NCBI RefSeq assembly: GCF_001542625.1
Contig: NZ_CP016279.1
Span: 3,534,001-3,598,000, forward strand
DNA: 64,000 nt
Direction of reading: 5' to 3'
Source of the DNA: Streptomyces griseochromogenes
GTDB taxonomy: Bacteria; Actinomycetota; Actinomycetes; Streptomycetales; Streptomycetaceae
Shown here: piece after piece, positions 34,837 to 44,083 of the stretch
Layout of the letters: each line of letters starts with the position of its first letter
How positions within the stretch are numbered: the first letter of the stretch is position 1
Notes under the pieces: generated by a model
The model's database searches: none
What the model was told of the DNA's origin: nothing
Seen by the model: only the letters and a program-made list of their open reading frames with translations
Position numbers and translations under genes: made by a program

Positions 34837-35413
34837 CCCGTTCCCGACCGCGCTGAAGACCCTGGTGGCGGGCGGGTTCGGGGTCGGCAAGACGACCTTT
34901 GTGGGAGCGGTCAGCGAGATCGCCCCGCTGAGCACCGAGGAGCTGCTCACCACGGTCAGCGTCGCCACGGACAACCTCGACGGCATCGAGAACAAGGTCG
35001 AGACGACGGTCGCCATGGACTTCGGCCGGATCACCCTCGATCCGGAGCACGTCCTGTACCTGTTCGGCACGCCCGGGCAGGAGCGGTTCTGGTTCATGTG
35101 GGACGAGCTGTCGGAAGGGGCGCTGGGCGCGGTGATCCTCGCCGACACCCGCCGCCTCGAGGAGTGCTTCGCGGCCGTGGACTTCTTCGAGGAACGCGGC
35201 CTCGCCTTCATCGTCGCCATCAACGAGTTCGACGGCGGCCACCGCTACGACGCGGAGGAGGTGCGCGCGGCCCTCGACCTCGACCCCGAGGTCCCGGTCG
35301 TCTGCTGCGACGCGCGCATCTCCAGCTCGGGCGTGCAGACCCTGCTCACCCTCGTACGCCATCTGATCGCCCACGCCCCGGCACCCGCGCCGAGCCACGG
35401 CGCCCACATGTGA
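34814..35413 (+). CDS. cvnD: Ras-like GTP-binding protein CvnD
   Basis: Small GTPase-like protein (199 aa), the switch of the conservon. G1 loop GGFGVGKTTFVGAVSE (near residues 20-36), G3 FGTPGQERFWFMWDEL, G4-like AINEFDG (N-E-F-D in place of NKxD) and a G2 threonine region TTVSVATD. ATG 34814 lies inside the end of cvnC, so translation is coupled. It probably associates with CvnA at the membrane by contact with CvnB/C, as no lipid-anchor Cys is seen at the C-terminus. Confidence 0.93.
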   Translation: MDYDDSSDPFPTALKTLVAGGFGVGKTTFVGAVSEIAPLSTEELLTTVSVATDNLDGIENKVETTVAMDFGRITLDPEHVLYLFGTPGQERFWFMWDELSEGALGAVILADTRRLEECFAAVDFFEERGLAFIVAINEFDGGHRYDAEEVRAALDLDPEVPVVCCDARISSSGVQTLLTLVRHLIAHAPAPAPSHGAHM

Positions 35414-35474
35414 CCCAGCCAAATCGCCCATGGAGCCGCCATATGGAGTACGCCCACAGCGACGGAGCCCGGCC

Positions 35475-36050
35475 ATGAGCTACGAGCCGCCCCGGCCGGT
35501 CCGTGGTCTGCTGCTCACCCCCGAGGACAGGGAGGCCCCCGCCCGCATCTCCCGGCTGCGCCGACTCGGCCTGGGGGAGCGGCCCGAACCCGCCCTCGAC
35601 GCCTTCGCGGACCATCTCGCCCGGCTCACCGGAGCGCCGTACGCCATGGTCAACTTCATCGGCGAGGACCACCAGTTCTTCGCGGGCCTGCGCACCCCCG
35701 TGACCGCGCCGGTGGTCCGGGACGACGGCAGCAGGCCCGAGGTCGGCCGTGTGCTGCCCCGCGACCACGGCTTCTGCCCCCATGTGGTGGTGCGCCGCAA
35801 GGCCCTGGTCCTGGAGGACGTCCGCGACTACCCCCGCTTCGCCGGGAATCCGGTCGTGGACGAGTACGGCATTCGGTCGTATCTCGGCGCCCCGCTCATC
35901 GACAGTTCCGGCATGGTGCTCGGCACCATCAGCGCCTCCGACGTCGCACCCCGTGCCTGGGGGAGGTCAGGTCTGGACACCATCAAGGCGCTGGCCGCCG
36001 AACTCGCCCTGCACATCGAGCGATCCGCGGACGACGAACTGCCGCTCTGA
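35475..36050 (+). CDS. GAF-domain protein of the conservon
   Basis: Single GAF domain (191 aa) that could bind a small ligand or heme: FADHLARLTGAPYAMVNFIGEDHQFFAGL, HGFCPHVVVRRKALVLEDVRDYPRFAGNP, YGIRSYLGAPLIDSSGMVLGTI. It follows cvnD by 61 bases in the same direction, which suggests one operon; other conservons have a P450 or similar gene at this spot. ATG 35475 with GGAGCCC before it; the codon at 35430 is a less likely start. Ligand unknown. Confidence 0.85.
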   Translation: MSYEPPRPVRGLLLTPEDREAPARISRLRRLGLGERPEPALDAFADHLARLTGAPYAMVNFIGEDHQFFAGLRTPVTAPVVRDDGSRPEVGRVLPRDHGFCPHVVVRRKALVLEDVRDYPRFAGNPVVDEYGIRSYLGAPLIDSSGMVLGTISASDVAPRAWGRSGLDTIKALAAELALHIERSADDELPL

Positions 36051-36264
36051 ACGACGGACGGACGGGGCTACGGCCGGTGAAAGCGACGGGTGCGCCGGGC
36101 GACGGCCAAGGGGTGTGAAGGAAAGCTGAGGCGGCGGTTAAGAAAAGCTCGATGGACCCCGGCCCGCGCATACGGCAGATTGCAGGGTGATTCCACCCCT
36201 CTGACCCGGTGCGGGCCCCTTCGGTGTACCCGCGGCCGGGACCTCACCCACAGGAGCCGTAGCG

Positions 36265-37293
36265 TTGAAGGCGCTGGTCAAGGAGAAGGCGGAGCCCGGC
36301 CTCTGGCTCACGGACGTCCCCGAGCCGACCATCGGTCCCGGTGACGTACTGATCAAGGTCCTGCGGACCGGTATCTGCGGCACCGATCTGCACATCCGGG
36401 CCTGGGACGGCTGGGCGCAGCAGACCATCCGCACTCCGCTCGTTCTCGGGCACGAGTTCGTGGGGCAGGTCGTCGAGACCGGCCGCGACGTCACCGACAT
36501 CCAGGTCGGCGACCGGGTCAGCGGCGAGGGCCACCTGGTGTGCGGCAAGTGCCGCAACTGTCTGGCCGGCCGCCGCCATCTGTGCCGCGCCACCGTCGGC
36601 CTCGGCGTCGGCCGGGACGGCGCGTTCGCCGAGTACGTCGCGCTGCCCGCGTCCAACGTGTGGGTGCATCGTGTCCCCGTCGACCTCGACGTCGCCGCGA
36701 TCTTCGATCCGTTCGGCAACGCCGTGCACACCGCGCTGTCCTTCCCGCTGGTCGGCGAGGACGTCCTGATCACCGGCGCCGGCCCGATCGGCCTGATGGC
36801 CGCGGCGGTGGCCCGGCACGCCGGCGCCCGCAACGTCGTCGTCACCGACGTCAGCCAGGAGCGCCTGGAGCTCGCCCGCAAGATAGGCGCCAGCCTCGCC
36901 CTGGACGTCTCCCGGTCCACGATCGCCGATGGACAGCGGGAGCTGGGGCTGCGCGAGGGCTTCGACATCGGCCTGGAGATGTCCGGCCGCCCCGAGGCCA
37001 TGCGGGACATGATCGCCAACATGACGCACGGCGGCCGCATCGCCATGCTCGGCCTGCCCGCCGAGGAGTTCCCGGTCGACTGGTCCCGGATCGTCACGTC
37101 GATGATCACCATCAAGGGCATCTACGGCCGCGAGATGTTCGAGACCTGGTACGCGATGTCGGTGCTGCTGGAGGGCGGCCTGGACCTCGCCCCCGTGATC
37201 ACCGGCCGGTACGGCTACCGCGACTTCGAGGCGGCCTTCGCCGACGCCGCCAGCGGCAAGGGCGGCAAGATCATCCTCGACTGGACTGCGTAA
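36265..37293 (+). CDS. tdh: L-threonine 3-dehydrogenase
   Basis: Zinc-dependent medium-chain dehydrogenase (342 aa) that oxidises L-threonine to 2-amino-3-ketobutyrate with NAD. Catalytic zinc ligands are in GICGTDLHI (Cys near 38) and GHEFVGQV; the structural zinc Cys set is [15 protein letters not shown]; the NAD site is [17 protein letters not shown]. The segment [12 protein letters not shown] is specific to threonine dehydrogenases. The start is a TTG at 36265 with CAGGAGCCG upstream. kbl follows after 27 bases and carries out the next step. Confidence 0.96.
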   Translation: MKALVKEKAEPGLWLTDVPEPTIGPGDVLIKVLRTGICGTDLHIRAWDGWAQQTIRTPLVLGHEFVGQVVETGRDVTDIQVGDRVSGEGHLVCGKCRNCLAGRRHLCRATVGLGVGRDGAFAEYVALPASNVWVHRVPVDLDVAAIFDPFGNAVHTALSFPLVGEDVLITGAGPIGLMAAAVARHAGARNVVVTDVSQERLELARKIGASLALDVSRSTIADGQRELGLREGFDIGLEMSGRPEAMRDMIANMTHGGRIAMLGLPAEEFPVDWSRIVTSMITIKGIYGREMFETWYAMSVLLEGGLDLAPVITGRYGYRDFEAAFADAASGKGGKIILDWTA

Positions 37294-37320
37294 CTCTCGT
37301 AGAGCCCTAGGAGCTTCCTC

Positions 37321-38520
37321 ATGTTCGACTCCGTCCGTGACGACCTGCGCGCCACCCTGGACGAGATCCGCGCCGCCGGCCTGCACAAGCCCGAACGCGT
37401 CATCGGCACCCCGCAGTCCGCGACCGTCGAGGTCACCGCCGGCGGCCGCCCCGGCGAGGTCCTCAACTTCTGCGCCAACAACTACCTCGGCCTCGCCGAC
37501 CACCCCGAGGTGATCGCCGCCGCCCACGACGCCCTGGACCGCTGGGGCTACGGCATGGCCTCCGTGCGCTTCATCTGCGGCACCCAGGAGGTGCACAAGG
37601 AGCTGGAGGCGCGGCTGTCCGCGTTCCTCGGCCAGGAGGACACGATCCTGTACTCCTCCTGCTTCGACGCCAACGGCGGTGTCTTCGAGACCCTGCTCGG
37701 CGAGGAGGACGCGGTCATCTCCGACGCCCTCAACCACGCCTCCATCATCGACGGCATCCGCCTGTCCAAGGCCCGCCGCTTCCGTTACGCCAACCGCGAC
37801 CTCGCGGACCTGGAGACCAAGCTCAAGGAGGCGACGGAGGGCGGCGCGCGGCGCAAGCTGATCGTCACCGACGGCGTCTTCTCCATGGACGGCTATGTGG
37901 CCCCGCTCGGCGAGATCTGCGACCTCGCCGACCGCTACGACGCGATGGTCATGGTCGACGACTCGCACGCCGTCGGCTTCGTCGGCCCGAGCGGCCGCGG
38001 CACCCCCGAACTGCACGGCGTCATGGACCGCGTCGACATCATCACCGGCACTCTGGGCAAGGCTCTCGGCGGCGCCTCCGGCGGCTATGTCGCCGCCCGC
38101 GCCGAGATCGTCGCCCTGCTGCGCCAGCGCTCGCGCCCGTACCTGTTCTCCAACACGCTCGCCCCGGTGATCGCCGCCGCCTCCCTGAAGGTCCTCGACC
38201 TGTTGGAGGCCGCCGACGACCTGCGCGTCCGCCTCACCGAGAACACGGCCCTGTTCCGCCGCCGGATGACCGAGGAGGGCTTCGACGTGCTCCCCGGCGA
38301 CCACGCCATCGCGCCCGTCATGATCGGCGACGCGGCCGAGGCGGCCCGCATGGCGGAGCTGCTGCTCGAGCGGGGTGTCTACGTGATCGGCTTCTCCTAC
38401 CCGGTCGTCCCGCAGGGCCAGGCCCGCATCCGGGTTCAGCTGTCCGCCGCGCACTCCACCGACGACGTCAACCGCGCGGTCGACGCCTTCATCGCGGCGC
38501 GCGCGGTGCTGGCGGCATGA
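37321..38520 (+). CDS. kbl: Glycine C-acetyltransferase (2-amino-3-ketobutyrate CoA ligase)
   Basis: PLP-dependent alpha-oxoamine synthase (399 aa, usual length) that cleaves 2-amino-3-ketobutyrate with CoA to glycine and acetyl-CoA, completing threonine breakdown with Tdh. Motifs: [57 protein letters not shown], and the PLP lysine in [15 protein letters not shown] (near residue 245). ATG 37321 with TAGGAG close upstream. Probably one transcript with tdh. Confidence 0.97.
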   Translation: MFDSVRDDLRATLDEIRAAGLHKPERVIGTPQSATVEVTAGGRPGEVLNFCANNYLGLADHPEVIAAAHDALDRWGYGMASVRFICGTQEVHKELEARLSAFLGQEDTILYSSCFDANGGVFETLLGEEDAVISDALNHASIIDGIRLSKARRFRYANRDLADLETKLKEATEGGARRKLIVTDGVFSMDGYVAPLGEICDLADRYDAMVMVDDSHAVGFVGPSGRGTPELHGVMDRVDIITGTLGKALGGASGGYVAARAEIVALLRQRSRPYLFSNTLAPVIAAASLKVLDLLEAADDLRVRLTENTALFRRRMTEEGFDVLPGDHAIAPVMIGDAAEAARMAELLLERGVYVIGFSYPVVPQGQARIRVQLSAAHSTDDVNRAVDAFIAARAVLAA

Positions 38521-38551
38521 CCAGTGCCGGCACCTTGGGATAATTGACGGC

Positions 38552-39454
38552 ATGATCGAAGCACGGCGGCTCCACATCCTCCGTGCGGTGGCCGACCACC
38601 GCACGGTCACCGCGGCAGCCGCCGCGCTCTATCTCACCCCCTCCGCCGTCTCCCAGCAGCTCACAGCCCTGGAGCAGGAGACCGGACACCGCCTGGTCGA
38701 GCGCGGCGCCAAGGGTGTACGGCTCACCGCGGCGGGCGAGATCCTGCTGAGCCACACCAACGCGGTCCTCGCCCAGCTGGAGCGGGCCGAGGCGGAGCTG
38801 GCCGCCTACAGTTCGGGCGAGGCGGGCACGGTCACCGTGGCCGCCTTCGCGACCGGCATCGCCCAGGTGGTGGCGCCGGCCGTGGCCAGGCTCGCCGCCG
38901 CCGCGCCCGGCATCCGCATCCGCGTCCAGGACGCCGAGGGCGACGCCAGCCTGCCGATGGTCCTGGACCGGCAGGTGGACGTCGCGGTCGCCGTCGAGTA
39001 CCGCGGCGCCCCGCCCGCCGACGACCCCCGGCTCACCTACGTGCCCCTGTACGCCGAGCCCTTCGACGCGGTCGTGCCGGTCGGCCACCGCCTCGCCGAC
39101 GCGCCCGAGGTCCCCCTCGCAGAACTGGCCAAGGACCCGTGGATCGGCCCGTACCCCGGTAACCCCTGTCACGACGTGGTCGTCCTGGCCTGCGAGAGCG
39201 CCGGATTCCAGCTCCGCCTCGAACACTCCTCCGACGACTTCCGCGCCGTGGTCGCCCTGGCCTCGGCCGACGCGGGCGTGGCCCTCGTCCCGCGCTCGGC
39301 CCTGCGTGGCATGGACCTCACGGGCGTGGTCGTCCGGCCCGTCGACGGCGTGGCCCCGACCCGCCGGGTCTTCGCGGCCATACGTCGCGGAGCCGAGGAA
39401 CACCCCCTGATCCGTCCGGTGCTCAAGGCACTGGGGGAGGCGGCGCAGGCGTGA
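38552..39454 (+). CDS. LysR-family transcriptional regulator
   Basis: Activator or repressor (300 aa) with an N-terminal winged helix-turn-helix (RRLHILRAVADHRTVTAAAAALYLTPSAVSQQLTALEQETGHRLVERGAKGVRLTAAG) and a periplasmic-binding-like effector domain. It starts 31 bases after kbl in the same direction, so it probably shares the tdh-kbl transcript; most LysR genes are divergent from their targets, so its role may be elsewhere. Ligand unknown. Confidence 0.9.
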   Translation: MIEARRLHILRAVADHRTVTAAAAALYLTPSAVSQQLTALEQETGHRLVERGAKGVRLTAAGEILLSHTNAVLAQLERAEAELAAYSSGEAGTVTVAAFATGIAQVVAPAVARLAAAAPGIRIRVQDAEGDASLPMVLDRQVDVAVAVEYRGAPPADDPRLTYVPLYAEPFDAVVPVGHRLADAPEVPLAELAKDPWIGPYPGNPCHDVVVLACESAGFQLRLEHSSDDFRAVVALASADAGVALVPRSALRGMDLTGVVVRPVDGVAPTRRVFAAIRRGAEEHPLIRPVLKALGEAAQA

Positions 39455-39500
39455 GCCGCCCGTAATCTGCCCGTCTCATATCCGGGACAGCGTCCCGCAT

Positions 39501-39952
39501 ATGAGAATCCAGCCTTCCGATCCCGTCGACGTCCGGATCGGCGCACGGCTGGCCGAACTCCGCGCCCGGCACGGCTGGTCCCTCGGCGAGCCGGCCGAGC
39601 GCAACGGGGCCGGCCGGTCGACCCTGTCCCGGGCCGAGCGCGCCGAGATCAGCGCCACCGCCGCCCTCCTCAACCGTCTCCGCAACGTCTACGGACGCAC
39701 CATGTCCCAGCTGCTCAGCGAGGTCGAGGCGGAGCCGGCCTTGGCGCCGACATCGCCTACGACCGCCCGCCCGTGCCAGGACTGGAACAGCACCCGTGGC
39801 CCCTCGACGGCACGCTGGAGGTGACCGCAGGCGACACGACACACGTCCTCGCGGCCGGCGACTGCCTGCGGATGCGCGTCTTCGGACCGACGAGGTTCCG
39901 TTGCCCCGGGCCCGGCGAGGCACGCCACGCGCTGGTGGTGGTGCGGCCATGA
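39501..39952 (+). pseudogene. XRE-cupin regulator with internal deletion
   Basis: The first part (RIGARLAELRARHGWSLGEPAERNGAGRSTLSRAERAEISATAALLNRL to LLSEVEAEPALA) is a good helix-turn-helix of the XRE family. The frame then runs out of step to a stop at 39824. In another frame from about 39748 the expected end continues: DIAYDRPPVPGLEQHPWPLD to GDTTHVLAAGDCLRMRVFGP to the TGA at 39950-39952, a cupin half-barrel. The piece between (about 35-45 codons by comparison with intact relatives as I recall them) is missing. An internal deletion plus frameshift is the simplest reading. Confidence 0.75.
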
Positions 39953-40250
39953 GGGTGCTGCGCCGGAACGACGCCCATGTGCGGGACGGCAGCGAGGACC
40001 TGGCCGAGCTGCCGGCCGACACCGTCGCCGCAGGTGCCCCGATCGGCTTCCTCGCGCCGCTCGGGCGGGCGGCGGCCGCCACCTGGTGGCGGGGGCGCGC
40101 CGACGCGGTGGCGACCGGCCGGCCGGCGGTGTGGGTGGCCCTGGACGACACGGACCGGGTGGCGGGCACGGTGAGCCTGGTCCTGCCCGACAACCTGATC
40201 TGCGCCCGACCAGCCTCTACTACCAGCGGCTGGGCCCTTCGGCCAGGTGA
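39949..40250 (+). pseudogene. GNAT acetyltransferase with internal deletion
   Basis: ATG 39949 overlaps the stop of the XRE-cupin remnant. The first 80 residues (VLRRNDAHVRDGSEDLAELP to VALDDTDRVAGTVSLVLPDN) are the N-terminal half of a GNAT enzyme. The acetyl-CoA loop (R/Q-x-x-G-x-G/A) is absent. About 10 codons later another frame reads RPTSLYYQRLGPSAR and a stop at 40248-40250, the usual end of this family. The central part is therefore lost, as in the gene just before it. Confidence 0.75.
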
Positions 40251-40280
40251 CTGTCAGTGGCACGGGCTACCGTGCGTGGC

Positions 40281-40640
40281 ATGCCGGATGCCGAAGACGT
40301 ACGCCGTATCGCCCTGTCCCTGCCGGACACCACGGAGAAGATCGCCTGGAGCATGCCCACGTTCCGGGTGGCCGGGAAGATGTTCGCCACGCTCCCGGAG
40401 GACGAGACGTCCATCGCCGTGCGCTGCCCCAAGGAGGAGCGCGACGAACTGGTCATGGCCGAGCCGAGGAAATTCTGGATCGCCGATCACGAGGCCCAGT
40501 TCGCCTGGGTGAGAGCGAGACTCGCCGCCCTGGAGGACGAGGACGAGCTGCGGGACATCCTCGCCGACTCCTGGCGCCAGGCCGCCCCGCCCCGACTCCT
40601 GGACTCGCACCCGGAGTTGGGCCTGCCCGGCGGTCGCTGA
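40281..40640 (+). CDS. MmcQ/YjbR-family DNA-binding-like protein
   Basis: Small cytosolic protein (119 aa) of the MmcQ/YjbR (CyaY-like fold) family: DAEDVRRIALSLPDTTEKIAWSMPTFRVAGKMFATL and KFWIADHEAQFAWVRARLAAL are conserved. A DNA-binding role has been proposed for the family but no precise function is known. ATG 40281 is chosen; a GTG at 40257 would add eight residues. It follows the GNAT remnant after 30 bases. Confidence 0.85.
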   Translation: MPDAEDVRRIALSLPDTTEKIAWSMPTFRVAGKMFATLPEDETSIAVRCPKEERDELVMAEPRKFWIADHEAQFAWVRARLAALEDEDELRDILADSWRQAAPPRLLDSHPELGLPGGR

Positions 40641-40729
40641 AAAATCCCTCGGCGGGCGTCGGGGCGGCGTGGCATGATCCCGCGCGGCGGGGCCGCCCGA
40701 GTGCGGGAGCGGGGAGGGGAGCGCACGGC

Positions 40730-42022
40730 ATGACCGGTACGGAGGCACGACGGGACGGCGTTGCCCGGGCCCGGCACCGGACCGGTGCCGACGCCCGGGT
40801 CCCGGCCCTCTGGTCGAGGGACTTCGCCCTGTTCTTCGTGGCCCGGGCCGTGGCCCGCCTCGGCGACACCATGCTGCCGGTGGCGCTGGCCGCCGGTCTG
40901 CTGCAGCACGGGTACGGAGCGGGCGCGGTCGGTCTCGCCATGGCTTCCACGGCCGCCGCCTTCGCGGGACTCGTCGTCTTCGGCGGGGTGATCGCGGACC
41001 GGTTCAGCACCCGCAAACTGATGGTCGGCGCCGACCTGGTCCGGCTCGTCACCCAGTCCCTCGCCGCCGCGCTGTTCTTCACCGGGCACGTCGTCCTGTG
41101 GCAGATCTGCGCCATCGGCTTCGTCAGCGGTGTGGCCGGAGCCGTCTTCCAGCCGGGCGTGGCCAGTACGGTGCCGCGGCTCGCCGGTGACGTCCAGGGC
41201 GCCAACGGAGCGATCCGTATCGCCGAGTCGTCGGCGCAACTGGCGGGCCCGGCCGTCGCCGGACTCCTGGTCGGCCTCGCCTCGCCCGGTGGGGTCTTCG
41301 CCGCGCACGCCGCCACCTACGCGATCAGCGCCCTGAGCCTGCTGCTGCTCCGGCTGCCCCCGCTCCCCGAGGGCGCCCGCATCAGCGGCCCCGGTCCGCG
41401 CGCCTTCCGGGCCGATCTGGTCGAGGGCTGGCGGGAGTTCCGGTCGCGGACGTGGCTGTGGGGCGTGATCGCCGTGTGGTGCGTCCACATGATCGCCGTA
41501 TGGGGACCGACGGTCCCGCTGGTGGCCGCCGAAGTCGTCCGGCACCACGGCCCGCGCGCCTACGGCCTGGTCAACTCGGCCCTCGGAGCCGGCACCGTCG
41601 TCGGCGGTCTGCTCGCCCTCAGACTGCGGCCCCGCCACATGCTGCGGGCCGGCGCGCTCGCCCTGTTCGCCTTCTTCGGCTTCCCCGCGACCGTCGGCGC
41701 CGGCCTCGGCGTGCCGGCCATGGCGGCCGGGGCGGCGGTGGCCGGGGCCGGGATGTCGTTCTGGGGCGTGATGTGGGCGACCAGTGTGCAGACCCAGGTG
41801 CCGTCCGACGTCCTCAACCGCGTCCACGCCTACGACGTGGCCGGCTCCCTCTCGATGATGCCCGTGGGCCAAGCCCTGGCGGGTCCCGCGGCCGGGGCCC
41901 TGGGCGCCGGTCACGTCCTGCTGGCCGCCGCCGTGACGAGTCTGGTCGTGGCGGCGGCTCTGCTCTCGGTCCCCGCCATACGTGGGCTGGTGCGGGCAGA
42001 CGGGCAGCCGCCCGCGCGCTGA
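40730..42022 (+). CDS. MFS transporter (MFS_3/EntS-like)
   Basis: Twelve-helix membrane exporter (430 aa) of the major facilitator superfamily. The loop motif FGGVIADRFSTRKLMVGADLVRL between helices 2 and 3 (A-motif) and FFVARAVARLGDTMLPVALA in helix 1 are typical of the enterobactin-exporter-like group, which moves drugs, siderophores and macrolides. ATG 40730 has GGGGAGGGGAG upstream. It is convergent with the transketolase pair and has no partner regulator except the remnant genes upstream. Confidence 0.88.
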   Translation: MTGTEARRDGVARARHRTGADARVPALWSRDFALFFVARAVARLGDTMLPVALAAGLLQHGYGAGAVGLAMASTAAAFAGLVVFGGVIADRFSTRKLMVGADLVRLVTQSLAAALFFTGHVVLWQICAIGFVSGVAGAVFQPGVASTVPRLAGDVQGANGAIRIAESSAQLAGPAVAGLLVGLASPGGVFAAHAATYAISALSLLLLRLPPLPEGARISGPGPRAFRADLVEGWREFRSRTWLWGVIAVWCVHMIAVWGPTVPLVAAEVVRHHGPRAYGLVNSALGAGTVVGGLLALRLRPRHMLRAGALALFAFFGFPATVGAGLGVPAMAAGAAVAGAGMSFWGVMWATSVQTQVPSDVLNRVHAYDVAGSLSMMPVGQALAGPAAGALGAGHVLLAAAVTSLVVAAALLSVPAIRGLVRADGQPPAR

Positions 42023-42078
42023 ACGGCAGTCCCGGCGCGCGCATGGCACTCCGGCCACGTATCGAGCCCGCTCCACGG

Positions 42079-43017
42079 TCAGGCCCGTACGGAGGCCCGC
42101 CCCGCCCCGACGAACCCGCCGATCCGTTCCCGCAGACTCCGCGCGTCGAGCCCGTGCGCGGCCACGTGCTCCTCGACCGTCCCGTACCGCCGCAGCTCAC
42201 GGCGTCCGACGCCGAGCCCCAGTACCCGATGCGGCACCTCCGCCAGCGCCTCGCTCACGGCCGCCGTCGACGTCCCCGTGAGGTACGGCTCCACGAGCAC
42301 GACGTCCGTGTCCGCGCCCTGAACGGCCCGGCGCAGCCCGGCCGTGTCGAAGGGCCGCACGGTCGTCGCGTACAGCACGGTCAAGTCCAGCCCCTCCGTG
42401 GCGGCGAGCACCGCGTCCAGCACGGGACCGACGGCGACGACCACACCGGAGCGCCCCTCGCGAACTGTCAGGAAGCGCTCCCCGTCGACCGCCCGCCCCT
42501 GCCGGTTGGCCTGCACGGAGAGCCGGACGTACACCTTGTCGTCCCCCGCGGCGACCGCTCGTCGCAGCAGCGTCTCGGCCTCGTCGGGATGCCCGGGCAC
42601 GTGCACGGTCCAGCCGTCCAGGGTGTCGAGCAGCGCCACGTCGCCGGGCGCCATGTGCGTGTAGCCGCCGGCCGGCCAGTCGAAGGAGGCGGCCGCGCTC
42701 ACCAGCACCGCTCCGGTGTTCTGGTGCCCGAAGTCCAGCTTGACCTGTTCGAAGGGCCGCTCCACCAGGAAGCTGGCGAAGGTGTGCACGATCGGCCTGA
42801 GCCCGGTGAGCGCGAGACCGGCTGCCGCCCCGACCAGAAGCTGCTCGCGGATGCCGACGTTGATCACCCGTTCCGGATGCCGGCGCATGGCCTCGGCGAA
42901 GCCGTCCTTGCCGATCTCGGCGAGGACCACCGCGACCCGCGGATCCTCGTCCAGCAGCCGGGAGACGACGGGGGCGAAACGGTCACGCATGGTGTCCACG
43001 GGATGGACCCTTTCCAC
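42079..43017 (-). CDS. Transketolase family protein, C-terminal subunit
   Basis: Pyrimidine-binding and C-terminal half (312 aa) of a split transketolase-type enzyme: MRDRFAPVVSRLLDEDPRVAVVLAEIGKDG, RVINVGIREQLLVGAAAGLAL with the catalytic Glu in IREQ, and FASFLVERPFEQVKLDFGHQN. It works with the TPP/Mg half encoded 27 bases upstream (43045-43773) to form one active site at the subunit interface. Split transketolases occur in many actinobacteria and archaea; the donor and acceptor sugars cannot be told from sequence, and a DXS-like or apulose-type role is possible. Confidence 0.85.
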   Translation of the reverse strand: MERVHPVDTMRDRFAPVVSRLLDEDPRVAVVLAEIGKDGFAEAMRRHPERVINVGIREQLLVGAAAGLALTGLRPIVHTFASFLVERPFEQVKLDFGHQNTGAVLVSAAASFDWPAGGYTHMAPGDVALLDTLDGWTVHVPGHPDEAETLLRRAVAAGDDKVYVRLSVQANRQGRAVDGERFLTVREGRSGVVVAVGPVLDAVLAATEGLDLTVLYATTVRPFDTAGLRRAVQGADTDVVLVEPYLTGTSTAAVSEALAEVPHRVLGLGVGRRELRRYGTVEEHVAAHGLDARSLRERIGGFVGAGRASVRA

Positions 43018-43044
43018 TGAGGTGTCACGGGACGGACGGAGAGA

Positions 43045-43773
43045 TCAGCCGTTCTTCGGCTCGACGCGGGCGATGACCACATGAGGGCGCCCCGGATGCG
43101 GAGCGGTGAACGCGGCGTACAGGGCCTCGTGGTCACGCCCGTCAACGGTCACCGCGGACCAGCCCGCGGCCTCGAACCTGGCTGCGATCCCGCCGGGCCG
43201 GGCGTGGCCGGCGGAAGAGTTGTCGATGACGACGGTGTGCAGTCGGTCGAGTCCGGCGGGTCCGGCGAAGGCGATCGCCTCGTGGTTGCTGCCCTCGTCC
43301 AGCTCGGCGTCCCCGATCAGCACCCAGACGCCCGGCTCGCGCAGTCCCTGCGCGCGCAGTCCGAGCGCGGTGCCCACGGCGATCGGCAGCCCGTGCCCGA
43401 GTGAGCCGCTGCCGATCTCGGCGCCCGGCACCAGTACCCGGTCGGGATGGTGCCCGAGCGGGGAGTCGTACGCCCCGAACCCCGGCAGCCACTCGACCGG
43501 CACGAAGCCCTTCGCGGCGAGCACCGCGTAGTACGCCATCGGCCCGTGCCCCTTGCTCAGCAGGAACCGGTCCCGGACGGGGTCCTGGCTCCGCTCCGGC
43601 GTGACCCGGAGCACCCGGTCGTACAGCACCCACAGGACGTCGAGCGTGGAGGTGGCCGCCGGCCCGTGCTTCTCGTCGCCCGTCATGAGGCCCATCAGCC
43701 GGGGCAGATCCTCGTATCCGAGGGTGCGGCTGTCGTCCCCGTGGATGCGGCTGTCGTCCGCTGCTGTCTTCAT
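43045..43773 (-). CDS. Transketolase family protein, N-terminal (TPP-binding) subunit
   Basis: Cofactor-binding half (242 aa) of the split transketolase: RFLLSKGHGPMAYYAVLAAKGFVP, GSLGHGLPIAVGTALGLRAQG, and the TPP motif IGDAELDEGSNHEAIAFAG with VIDNSSAGHARP. It starts at ATG 43773 and is followed by the C-terminal subunit after 27 bases, so the two are co-made. The N-terminus (about 20 residues) has two RIHGDDSRTLG-like repeats. Confidence 0.85.
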   Translation of the reverse strand: MKTAADDSRIHGDDSRTLGYEDLPRLMGLMTGDEKHGPAATSTLDVLWVLYDRVLRVTPERSQDPVRDRFLLSKGHGPMAYYAVLAAKGFVPVEWLPGFGAYDSPLGHHPDRVLVPGAEIGSGSLGHGLPIAVGTALGLRAQGLREPGVWVLIGDAELDEGSNHEAIAFAGPAGLDRLHTVVIDNSSAGHARPGGIAARFEAAGWSAVTVDGRDHEALYAAFTAPHPGRPHVVIARVEPKNG

Positions 43774-43898
43774 GCGGATGATCGTGCAACCTCAACCAAA
43801 CTCGAGGTCAACCCCGAAATGGGTGCGCGACCACCGACCCGAGTGCGGTAGAGTTTCCCTGCGCGTTTCGGCCAGGGAAACCCCAGGTCAAACGGCAT

Positions 43899-43975
<77 letters not shown>

Positions 43976-43992
43976 GCTTCTTGCAGGTCGGA

Positions 43993-44022
43993 GGTCGTCT
44001 TCTCAGTGATGAGGAGACGACC
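43993..44022 (+). terminator. Terminator after tRNA-Pro copy 1
   Basis: Arms GGTCGTCTTCTC and GAGGAGACGACC, a 12-bp stem with one wobble around AGTGAT, then TTCGTCGT. It lies about 20 bases after the tRNA and is similar in start (GCAGGTCGGAGG) to the region after copy 2. Confidence 0.85.
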
Positions 44023-44083
44023 TTCGTCGTGTTCGCGGGGACGGGGCGACCCAGTCTGCCGACGGCTGTTGAGCTCGGGCCGG

